A stretch of DNA of 53,499 nt from DAOUAG01 sp034432935 (GTDB taxonomy: Bacteria; Chloroflexota; Dehalococcoidia; SM23-28-2; RBG-16-64-32), in the NCBI GenBank assembly GCA_034432935.1, contig DAOUBD010000049.1:1-53499 (forward strand), written 5' to 3'. The notes beneath the pieces were generated by a model. The model was not told where the DNA came from. It ran no database searches and worked only from the letters and a program-made list of their open reading frames with translations. Made by a program: the position numbers and the translations under genes. This document shows positions 24,320-33,398 of the stretch, piece by piece (position 1 is the stretch's first letter; every line of letters begins with the position of its first letter).

Positions 24320-25824
24320 CTAGCTTATCCCCGGGATGTGGCTAACACTATCCGTTATCCGGTCGATGAAGACGTCTGGCCAGAGCCCCATGAAGAGGAT
24401 GGAAGCCACCAAGAGTGCCCCGGCGAACTGCTCGCCCAAGCGCATCTCCTTCAGGCTCTGCCACTTCTCGTTCAGCGGGCCGAAATAGGCCCGGGCCAGC
24501 ATGCGCAGAATGTACGTGGCCGTTATCGCCGCCGCCGCGACCCCTGCGACGCCCGCCCACCAGAATCCGGCCCGGAAGGTGCCCACGAAGATGTGGAACT
24601 CGGCGATGAATCCCGCCAGACCAGGCAGGCCCAGGGAGGAAAGGCCCGCCACGGCGAAGAAGGCCGCGTGGCGCGGCATGCGCTTGGCGATGCCGCCGAA
24701 CACCGTCATATCGCGCACGTGGGCCTGGTCGTACACAGCGCCGACGTTGGTGAACATGAGGGCCGTCATCACCCCGTGGGCGAACATCTGTAGCACTGCG
24801 CCGTTCACTCCCACGTGATCCAGGGTGGCCAGGCCCATAAGGACGTAGCCCATGTGGCTCACGCTGGAGTATCCCACCATGTACTTCAGGTCCCGCTGCG
24901 CCAGCGCAGAGATGGCTCCGTACAGCGCCCCCGTCACTCCCAGCGTCATCAGCACCGGCGACCAGAACTCGGCGCCCTGGGGCAGGACTGTTATCCCGAC
25001 CCGCAGTATGCCGAAGGCGCCCAGCTTCATCAGCACGCCTGCGTGCAGCATCGACACAGCCGTTGGCGCCGCCACGTGGCCGTCGGGCGACCACGTATGG
25101 AAGGGCCATAGGCCGGCCAAGACCCCGAACCCGATCATGAAGAAGGGGAAGGCCCACTTCTGGAACGATTCGTCGTAGGCCACGGAGCCCAGCACCGGCA
25201 AATCAAAGGTTCCCTTGTCCGCCTCCACAAAGGTGGCAAAGATGCCGATGAAGATAAGCACGCTGCCCGCCACCAGGTACAGCACCAGCTTCATCGCGCC
25301 GTATTCCTTCGTGCGCACGAAGGTCCCAAAGTCGCTGGAGGCGCCCCAGATGGCGATGAGCAGGTACATGGGCAGCACCGCCACCTCGTAGAAGAAGAAC
25401 AGGAAGAACAGGTCCTGGGCCACGAACACTCCGAAGACGCCGGAAACCAGCAGGAAGAGCAGGACGAAGTAGTCCTTGTTCCGGTAGCTGATGTTCCAGG
25501 AGACGAACACGCCGGCGAAGATGACGATGCCCGTAAGGAGTACCATGGGCGCCGCGATGCCGTCTACCGCCAGGTGCAGGGAGATGCCGTTCTCCCCCAG
25601 AAAACCCACGTTCTCTAGCCACGCCCACTGGAGGGCGAAGCGCAGGCCGCTGCCTCCCTGATACTCGTAGGCGAAGAAGACGACCAACGAGAGGGCGAAC
25701 ATGGCGGCGCCCCCCAGGGCGGCCACATAACGCACCAACTGCGGGTAGCGCGAGGGTATCAGCATGAAGATGGGCACGCAGCCCAGGGGTATTGCGATGA
25801 GCGCCAGCAGCACGTATCCCATGG

Positions 25825-25828
<4 letters not shown>
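24320..25828 (-). CDS. nuoM: NADH-quinone oxidoreductase subunit M
   Basis: 502 residues, antiporter-like subunit. FWPF-type pocket is seen as AGLWPFHTWSPDGHVAAPTA, and YSSVSHMGYVLMG is the second family motif. The conserved glutamate (LFFLFFFYEVAVLPMYLLI) of the proton channel is present. Its start overlaps the nuoL stop by 4 bases. Confidence 0.95.
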
Positions 25829-27723
<1,895 letters not shown>

Positions 27724-27739
27724 TCCTAGATCCTCACCC

Positions 27740-28048
27740 TTACCATTTCATCGAGTCCGCTTCGTCCACGTTGGCCGTCGCCCTATTCCGGAAGAGCCGC
27801 AGGATGATGGCCAGCGCCAGGCCGACCTCGGCCGCAGCGATAGTGATCACGAACACGGCGAAGATGATGCCGGTGAAGGTCTCCGGCGAGAAGTACACAG
27901 CGAAGGCGATGAAGTTGATGCTCACCGCCTGGAGCATCAGCTCTATCGACATCAGCATCAGGACGGCGCTGCGCCGCGCCAGGACCCCGTAGATGCCCAG
28001 CGAGAAGAGGATGGCGCTCAGCGCTAGGAAGTTGTTCAGGGGTATCAT
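27740..28048 (-). CDS. nuoK: NADH-quinone oxidoreductase subunit K
   Basis: 102 residues, three helices. LMSIELMLQAVSINFIAF carries the conserved glutamate of the E-channel. Its start overlaps the nuoJ stop by 4 bases. Family length is about 100. Confidence 0.95.
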   Translation of the reverse strand: MIPLNNFLALSAILFSLGIYGVLARRSAVLMLMSIELMLQAVSINFIAFAVYFSPETFTGIIFAVFVITIAAAEVGLALAIILRLFRNRATANVDEADSMKW

Positions 28049-28542
28049 TCGCCCTCCTCACTGCGGGCCAGGATGATGGCGCCCAAGAGCGCCACCGTCA
28101 GGACCAGGGAGGCGATCTCGAAGGGCACCGCCCAGGTGGTGAACAGCGCCTTGCCGATCTCTTCGAAGGGCACCACGTTCACCTCCTTGGTTTGGCCGGG
28201 CCACTCGGTGCTGAAGATGGCCGTGAGGGCGATCCCCAGGAAGGCGCCCGCCGCCAGGGCCGCGAAGGGCTTCTGCGGGCCGTCCAGGGCCGCCGGCATG
28301 TCCCGCACCCTGGTGAGCATCATGGCGAAGAGGATAAGGATGGTGACGGCGCCTCCGTAGATAAGCACCTGCACTATGGCCAGAAATTCGGCAGCCAAGA
28401 GGATAAAGATCCCGGCCACCGCCATCAGCGCCAGCACCAGGAACAGGGCGGAGTGCACAACGTTGCGGGCCAGGACAACGCCCAGCCCGCCGGCCACCGC
28501 CACGGCGGCTACCACGTAGAAGATGCCCTCCTCGTAGCTCAT
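28045..28542 (-). CDS. nuoJ: NADH-quinone oxidoreductase subunit J
   Basis: 165 residues, about five membrane helices. ARNVVHSALFLVLALMAVAG and VQVLIYGGAVTILILFAMML are the family signature, the latter including the pi-bulge helix region. Its start is 35 bases after nuoI. Confidence 0.93.
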   Translation of the reverse strand: MSYEEGIFYVVAAVAVAGGLGVVLARNVVHSALFLVLALMAVAGIFILLAAEFLAIVQVLIYGGAVTILILFAMMLTRVRDMPAALDGPQKPFAALAAGAFLGIALTAIFSTEWPGQTKEVNVVPFEEIGKALFTTWAVPFEIASLVLTVALLGAIILARSEEGE

Positions 28543-28577
28543 GTCTCTAGCAGAAACGGTTTGCGCTCAACGCTGTC

Positions 28578-29129
28578 CTATCCCTCGCCGCCTTCCTCGC
28601 TTGCCTCCTCGCCGGGGGCTCTGGGCGCCCATCCGTGGTGGGCGGCCCCCATGGGCTCCCGGAAGGGGTCTGCCAGCCTTCCAGTCTTGGACTGGGCCAA
28701 GAGCGCCGGCAGGTCCATAACCAGGTCCTGCCGATCGTAGCGCGATAGCTCGATCCCCTTCCAAGTGTTGTTCATGACGATCGCCCCAAAGTTGCACACC
28801 TCGACACAGATGTCGCAGCGCATACACCGGGCGTAATCGATGAAGAAGCGATCCACTATCTTCTTGCGCTTGCTCTTGCCCTCGGCGAACTTCGGGTTGT
28901 CCTTCATGGTCACCGTCATGCAGTCCACCGGGCAGTAGCGGGCGCAGACCTGGCAGCCAGTGCAGAAGGGTTCCTCCACCTCCGCATCCCAGAGAAGCAC
29001 CGGGAACCCCCGCGACCGGTGGGGAAGCGTCTTCTTCTCCGTCGGGTACTGCACCGTAACCGGCTTCCGCATCGCCGCCCGCAGCGTCGTCCCGATCGCC
29101 TTCAGAACGCCGATCACCTTACAGCACAC
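28578..29129 (-). CDS. nuoI: NADH-quinone oxidoreductase subunit I
   Basis: 183 residues with two 4Fe-4S motifs: Cys56-59-62-66 (CTGCQVCARYC) and Cys102-105-108-112 (CMRCDICVEVC). They form the N6a and N6b clusters that pass electrons towards NuoB. The C-terminal tail after about residue 150 is acidic and low in complexity (EEASEEGGEG). GTG start; it overlaps nuoH by 11 bases. Confidence 0.95.
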   Translation of the reverse strand: MCCKVIGVLKAIGTTLRAAMRKPVTVQYPTEKKTLPHRSRGFPVLLWDAEVEEPFCTGCQVCARYCPVDCMTVTMKDNPKFAEGKSKRKKIVDRFFIDYARCMRCDICVEVCNFGAIVMNNTWKGIELSRYDRQDLVMDLPALLAQSKTGRLADPFREPMGAAHHGWAPRAPGEEASEEGGEG

Positions 29130-30255
29130 CTCCCACCGGCTGCCCAGCCGGCTCCATCGGCCGGAAGGGTGTGAGGCCAGCGCGCCTGGCAGCCCGGTAC
29201 GTCAGGTAGATGGCGGCGGCCGCCGCGAGGCCGGAGAGCACCGTTAGCGTAACCTTCTCCCAGTCGTAGACGAGAACCAGCCCGTTCAGGGCGATCTGGA
29301 GGAAAGCGAAGGGCAGCAGCAACTGCCAGCAGAAGGACATCAGTTGGTCGATGCGCAGCCGCGGCAGGCTGGCCCGCATCCACATGAAGAACAGGATGAG
29401 GGCGAAGGTCTTTACCCCCATCGTGGCAGCCTGGAGGCCCGGGGCAGCATCGTTTCCAAAGGGGAAGCTCCAGCCGCCTAGGAAGAGGATGGACCCCAGG
29501 ATGCTTATGAGGACCAGACTCACGAACTCCCCCATCTGGAACATGGACCAGCGGATGCCGGAGTACTCGACGAACGGTCCGCCCACGACCTCAGACTCCG
29601 CCACCGGAATATCGAAGGGCTGCCGGTAGAGCTCGGCCAGGCCCGATGTCACGAATATGAGGAAGGTCAGGGGCTGGTACACGATGTATGGGGTATCGTC
29701 CTGCTGGGCGCTGATCAGCGACAGGTTCAGGGTGCCGGCCACCATGGCGATAGCCACGGCCGCCATGACCAACGGTATCTCGTAGCTGATGAGCTGGGCG
29801 CCAGCGCGCACGCCCCCCAGGAGGGCGTACTTATTATCGGAACCCCAGCCCGCCATCACAAAACCTACGATGGATAGCCCTGTCACTGCCAAGATGTAGA
29901 AGAGCCCCAGGGCCATGTTCCGCACCAAAACGTCCGCCGTGAAGGGCAGGGCCACCACCGCCATGAACACGGGCACCACCACCACGAAGGGGGCCAGCTC
30001 GAACGTCCAGCGGTCCGCCGTCTGGGGCCGCAGGTCTTCCTTGGTCAGGAGCTTGATGGTATCGGCCACGCCCTGGAGCACCCCGTAGGGACCCACGCGC
30101 ATCGGCCCCAACCGCATCTGGAGCCGGCCGATGGCCTTGCGCTCCAGCCACGTCAGCACGATCACCGAGAGCGGCACTATGAGGGCCACGATGACCATGC
30201 GCGCCAGACCCTCCAGCCACGGGTTATCCGAAACCAGGTTGGCCAGGATGACCAT
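29119..30255 (-). CDS. nuoH: NADH-quinone oxidoreductase subunit H
   Basis: 378 residues, eight or so helices. WLERKAIGRLQMRLGPMRVG, GWGSDNKYALLGGVRAGAQL and ISYEIPLVMA are diagnostic, and FDIPVAESEVVGGPFVEYSG includes the conserved acidic loop near the quinone tunnel. The ATG at 30255 shares its A with the nuoD TGA; a longer upstream frame would run into nuoD. Confidence 0.95.
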   Translation of the reverse strand: MVILANLVSDNPWLEGLARMVIVALIVPLSVIVLTWLERKAIGRLQMRLGPMRVGPYGVLQGVADTIKLLTKEDLRPQTADRWTFELAPFVVVVPVFMAVVALPFTADVLVRNMALGLFYILAVTGLSIVGFVMAGWGSDNKYALLGGVRAGAQLISYEIPLVMAAVAIAMVAGTLNLSLISAQQDDTPYIVYQPLTFLIFVTSGLAELYRQPFDIPVAESEVVGGPFVEYSGIRWSMFQMGEFVSLVLISILGSILFLGGWSFPFGNDAAPGLQAATMGVKTFALILFFMWMRASLPRLRIDQLMSFCWQLLLPFAFLQIALNGLVLVYDWEKVTLTVLSGLAAAAAIYLTYRAARRAGLTPFRPMEPAGQPVGGVL

Positions 30256-31388
30256 CACCGGTCCACCTCGCAGAGCACGATGTCTATGGAGCCCAGGATG
30301 ATGACTACGTCCGCTACGTAGTTGCCCACGCACATGTTGCGTAGCGCCGAAAGGTTGCAGAAAGACGCCGCGCGGATCTTGTGGCGGTAGGGTTTGTCCG
30401 ACCCGTTGGACACGAGGTAGAGGCCGTATTCGCCGCGCGGGGCCTCCACCCGTTGGTACACCTCGCCGGGCGGCACCCGCAGGATGCGCTTCATCCCTTC
30501 GGCCATGATGGGCCCCTCCGGCATCTGCTCCAGCGCCTGTTCTACGATGCGGGTGGACTGGTAGGCCTCCTCCAGGCGCACCGTCAGCCGGTCGTAAACG
30601 TCGCCCTGGGTCCCCACCGGGATATCGAAGTCGAAGCGGTCGTACAGGGAGTAGGGCTCAGCCTTGCGGATATCGTGCCGCAAGCCCGTCGCCCGCAGCA
30701 TGGGGCCCGTCAGCCCCCAGTCGATGGCGTCTTCGACGCTGACCGGGCTGAGGCCCCGGCAGCGGGCCAGCACCACCTCGTTTTCCAGAAACAACCCTCG
30801 CAGGTCTTCCAGGCCCCTGCGCACCCGGCGAATGACGTCGGTGCAGCGCTCCTTGAAGTTCTCGGGTACGTCCCAGGCCACGCCGCCGGGCCGGAAGTAG
30901 TTGTACATCATGCGCTCGCCGGTGACCTCTTCCAAGAGGTCCAGCACCGTCTCCCGGTCCCGGAAGGCGTACATGAAGGAGGTGCCGAAGAGCCCCAAGT
31001 CTGTGCCGAAGGCGCCGAAGAACATCTGGTGGCTGGTGATGCGGTTCAGTTCGGCCATGATGACGCGGATGTACTCGGCCCGTTCCGGCGGCTGGATGCC
31101 GGCCAGCTTCTCGACGGCCAGCACGTAGCAGTGCTCGGCGTTGAACTGGGCCAGGTACTCGGTCCGGTCATGGTAGCCGATGACCTGGCGGTAGTCGCAG
31201 TTCTCGGGCAGCTTCTCGTTGCCCCGGTGCATGTAGCCGATGACGGGGTCGAGGTCCGTCACCAGCTCGCCGTCCACCGTCAGCACCATGCGGAACACCC
31301 CGTGGGTCGCTGGGTGCTGCGGCCCCACGTTGACGTTGATATCGATGGTCTCGAGCTCGTGCAGCGGAGCCCGGTACTCGCTCCCCAC
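30255..31388 (-). CDS. nuoD: NADH-quinone oxidoreductase subunit D
   Basis: 377 residues, the 49-kDa-type subunit related to [NiFe] hydrogenase large subunits. NVGPQHPATHGVFRMVLTVD and GYMHRGNEKLPENCDYRQVI are the quinone-site signatures; the end is EVDR. It is separate from NuoC, unlike the fused NuoCD of enterobacteria. The GTG begins 2 bases after nuoC. Confidence 0.95.
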   Translation of the reverse strand: MGSEYRAPLHELETIDINVNVGPQHPATHGVFRMVLTVDGELVTDLDPVIGYMHRGNEKLPENCDYRQVIGYHDRTEYLAQFNAEHCYVLAVEKLAGIQPPERAEYIRVIMAELNRITSHQMFFGAFGTDLGLFGTSFMYAFRDRETVLDLLEEVTGERMMYNYFRPGGVAWDVPENFKERCTDVIRRVRRGLEDLRGLFLENEVVLARCRGLSPVSVEDAIDWGLTGPMLRATGLRHDIRKAEPYSLYDRFDFDIPVGTQGDVYDRLTVRLEEAYQSTRIVEQALEQMPEGPIMAEGMKRILRVPPGEVYQRVEAPRGEYGLYLVSNGSDKPYRHKIRAASFCNLSALRNMCVGNYVADVVIILGSIDIVLCEVDR

Positions 31389-31390
31389 TG

Positions 31391-32290
31391 CTAGCCCCCC
31401 TTCTCCTCTTCCGCCAGCCTCTTGAGGGCCTCGGCCACTGCCAAGCGCTCCTCCTCTGGCGAGAGTCCCTTGGCCCGGGCCTCCTCGCGGGCCTTCTTGA
31501 TGGCGGCGGCCTTCTTCTGGGCCTGGGCTATCCGGGCCGCCCGCTCGTCCACCGGCTTGGCCGGCGCGGCGGCGGGCGCTGCTGCGGCCTGCTCTTCCTC
31601 GAACTTGGCCAGCGCTGCCTGGACGGCCGCCTTCTCCTCTTCGGGCGAGAGCCCCTTGGCCCGGGCTTCTTCCCGGGCCTTCTTGATGATGGCCGCCTTG
31701 GCCTGGGCGGCGGCTATCTTGGCTGCCTTCTCATCCACGGCGGGGGCGCCGCCGGCGGCCGCCGTAGCCTGGGCCATGTCCTCGATCTGGCGCAGGTAGT
31801 CTTCCTGCCAGTCCTCTATCTCTGCCAGAGGGTGCGTCTTGCGCAGGGGGTAGTAGCCCAACCCCTCTTCCAAGAGGAGGGGGCGCAGATCCGGGTGCCC
31901 GTCGAAGACGATGCCGAACATCTCGTGGGTCTCCCGTTCCAGCCAGTTGGCGGCCGCCCAGATGTGGGTGACCGTGGGCACGTGCGGATCATCCTGGGGG
32001 AAACGCGTCTTGATGGCCACGCCGTGGCCGTACTTGTAGGACCAGAGGTGGTACACCACCTCGAACTCCGTCAGCCAGTCGACGCCGGAGATGCAGCGCA
32101 GGAAATCGAAGGCCAGGCGTGAGTCCCGGCGGGCGGCCTCCATCACGCGTAGGAGATCGTCTCTGCGAACGATCAGTACCTCATCGCCGGGCGAGGGCGC
32201 CAGTTGGAAAGGAACGTCTGGGAGGACGGCCTGAAAAAGCCGGGCCACAGGCCCGGGCGAAAGGGGTGTGGTGGCCGCCTCCTGCACCAT
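31391..32290 (-). CDS. nuoC: NADH-quinone oxidoreductase subunit C with duplicated helical tail
   Basis: 299 residues; a normal stand-alone NuoC core (30-kDa subunit) fills roughly residues 25-165, with WLERETHEMFGIVFDGHPDL and the end of the core at YYPLRKTHPL. After it comes a charged Ala/Lys/Glu-rich extension of about 115 residues made of two similar blocks (about 185-234 and 247-299). Each block has KKAREEARAKGLSPEEE at its centre. The extension is predicted to be helical and is not needed in known NuoC proteins. The ATG overlaps the nuoB TAA by one base. Confidence 0.93.
   Translation of the reverse strand: MVQEAATTPLSPGPVARLFQAVLPDVPFQLAPSPGDEVLIVRRDDLLRVMEAARRDSRLAFDFLRCISGVDWLTEFEVVYHLWSYKYGHGVAIKTRFPQDDPHVPTVTHIWAAANWLERETHEMFGIVFDGHPDLRPLLLEEGLGYYPLRKTHPLAEIEDWQEDYLRQIEDMAQATAAAGGAPAVDEKAAKIAAAQAKAAIIKKAREEARAKGLSPEEEKAAVQAALAKFEEEQAAAAPAAAPAKPVDERAARIAQAQKKAAAIKKAREEARAKGLSPEEERLAVAEALKRLAEEEKGG
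31394..31552 (-). repeat. NuoC tail repeat, block B
   Basis: Encodes about 53 residues from VDERAARIAQAQ to the C-terminus. Its central KKAREEARAKGLSPEEE equals that of block A, and the DNA is also clearly similar, so the blocks come from a duplication. Confidence 0.8.
31589..31738 (-). repeat. NuoC tail repeat, block A
   Basis: Encodes about 50 residues from VDEKAAKIAAAQ to KFEEEQ. A short Ala/Pro linker (AAAAPAAAPAKP) separates it from block B. Confidence 0.8.
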
Positions 32291-32907
32291 TAGGCGCTGC
32301 CCACCTTCGCCCGGTCTTCCATGATCTTCTTCTGCAGGGCCAGGAAAGCGTCCATCAACGCCTCCGGCCTGGGCGGACAGCCGGGGACGTACACATCCAC
32401 GGGTATGATCTTGTCGACCCCCTGAAGCACTCGGTCGTACCGGGTATAGGGGCCTCCGTTGGTGGCGCAGGCCCCCATGCTGATCACCCACTTCGGGCTG
32501 GGCATCTGCTCGTACAGGAGCTTCACCGCTGGCGCCATCTTCTTGGTGACCGTGCCAGAGACGATCATCACGTCGGCCTGGCGGGGCGATGGCCAAGGCA
32601 CGATGCCGAAGCGGTCCAGATCGTGCCGGGCCATGAAGGTGGAGATCATTTCGATGGCGCAGCAGGCCAGGCCGAAGGTCAGAGGCCACAGGGAGGACTT
32701 GCGCCCCCAGGCTATCAGCCAGTCTGCCGGCACCTGCATGATCCCTGGCAGAAGCTGCCGGTAGAGAGCCCTTCCCTGCGTGGGATCGGCTGGCGTGGGC
32801 TCCAGGCTCTTGATCCGGTGGCGCATCTCCGGCGTAACCACGCCGGTGATCGCCAACTGGGGGTCGTCCCGAACCTCGTGGACCTCGATGAGCCTGCGTT
32901 CCGTCAT
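32290..32907 (-). CDS. nuoB: NADH-quinone oxidoreductase subunit B
   Basis: 205 residues. Cysteines Cys82, Cys83 (GLACCAIEM), Cys147 (MGACATNGG) and Cys177 (VPGCPPRPEAL) ligate the last cluster, N2, which reduces quinone. An N-terminal addition of about 60 residues precedes the core. Located 7 bases after nuoA. Confidence 0.95.
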   Translation of the reverse strand: MTERRLIEVHEVRDDPQLAITGVVTPEMRHRIKSLEPTPADPTQGRALYRQLLPGIMQVPADWLIAWGRKSSLWPLTFGLACCAIEMISTFMARHDLDRFGIVPWPSPRQADVMIVSGTVTKKMAPAVKLLYEQMPSPKWVISMGACATNGGPYTRYDRVLQGVDKIIPVDVYVPGCPPRPEALMDAFLALQKKIMEDRAKVGSA

Positions 32908-32914
32908 GCCAGTC

Positions 32915-33283
32915 CTACCGCCAGCGCAGAACGCCCTTCTTCCAGGCGTACAGTAACCCGAAGGCCAGCACGCCGATGAAGGCCAGCATCTCGTAGAAGG
33001 CCTGCTTGCCCACCCCCACGAAGGTCACGGCCCAGGGGAAGAGGAACACCGCTTCGATGTCGAAGATGAGAAACAGGATAGCAAAGAGATAGTACCGGAA
33101 GTGGACCTGCGTGCGGGCCCGGCCGATGGGCAACATGCCGCATTCATATGAGACGCCCTTGGTGCGGCTGGCCTGCCTAGGCGCCAGGATCCAATTGCCT
33201 ATTAGGGCGCCTGCCACCAAGAGCACGCCCAGGACCGTGGCGATGAGCACAGCGATGTAGTTAGCGAACAGATCGTGGGTCAC
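32915..33283 (-). CDS. nuoA: NADH-quinone oxidoreductase subunit A
   Basis: 122 residues, three helices. SYECGMLPIGRARTQVHFRY carries the conserved loop cysteine and FLIFDIEAVFLFPWAV is the family signature. GTG start with AGGAG 9 bases upstream. First gene of the 11-gene operon. Confidence 0.95.
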   Translation of the reverse strand: MTHDLFANYIAVLIATVLGVLLVAGALIGNWILAPRQASRTKGVSYECGMLPIGRARTQVHFRYYLFAILFLIFDIEAVFLFPWAVTFVGVGKQAFYEMLAFIGVLAFGLLYAWKKGVLRWR

Positions 33284-33319
33284 AGAAGGCGACTCCTGAG
33301 CGGGCCAAAGCTAGCCATT

Positions 33320-33335
33320 TGTGCCATTTGCCACA
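33320..33335. promoter_or_regulatory. Imperfect CRP/FNR-like motif at the nuoA start point
   Basis: TGTGCCATTTGCCACA keeps TGTG-N8-CACA but lacks the inner A/T of the consensus. It overlaps the predicted nuoA transcription start (about 33333), a repressor-type place. Confidence 0.3.
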
Positions 33336-33339
33336 GGGG

Positions 33340-33368
33340 ATGCTAGCATGGGGCCATCTTAGAGTCAA
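33340..33368 (-). promoter_or_regulatory. Promoter of the nuo operon
   Basis: On the minus strand TTGACT and TAGCAT are 17 bases apart. The predicted start lies about 50 bases before the nuoA GTG. Confidence 0.65.
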
Positions 33369-33398
33369 AAAACTGAAGCGTCCACTTTCTTTATGCCG

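Noticed and set aside
31394..31738. Assembly error in the repeated end of nuoC
   Set aside because: The two blocks differ at many positions in DNA and protein, so they are an old duplication, not a duplicated read.
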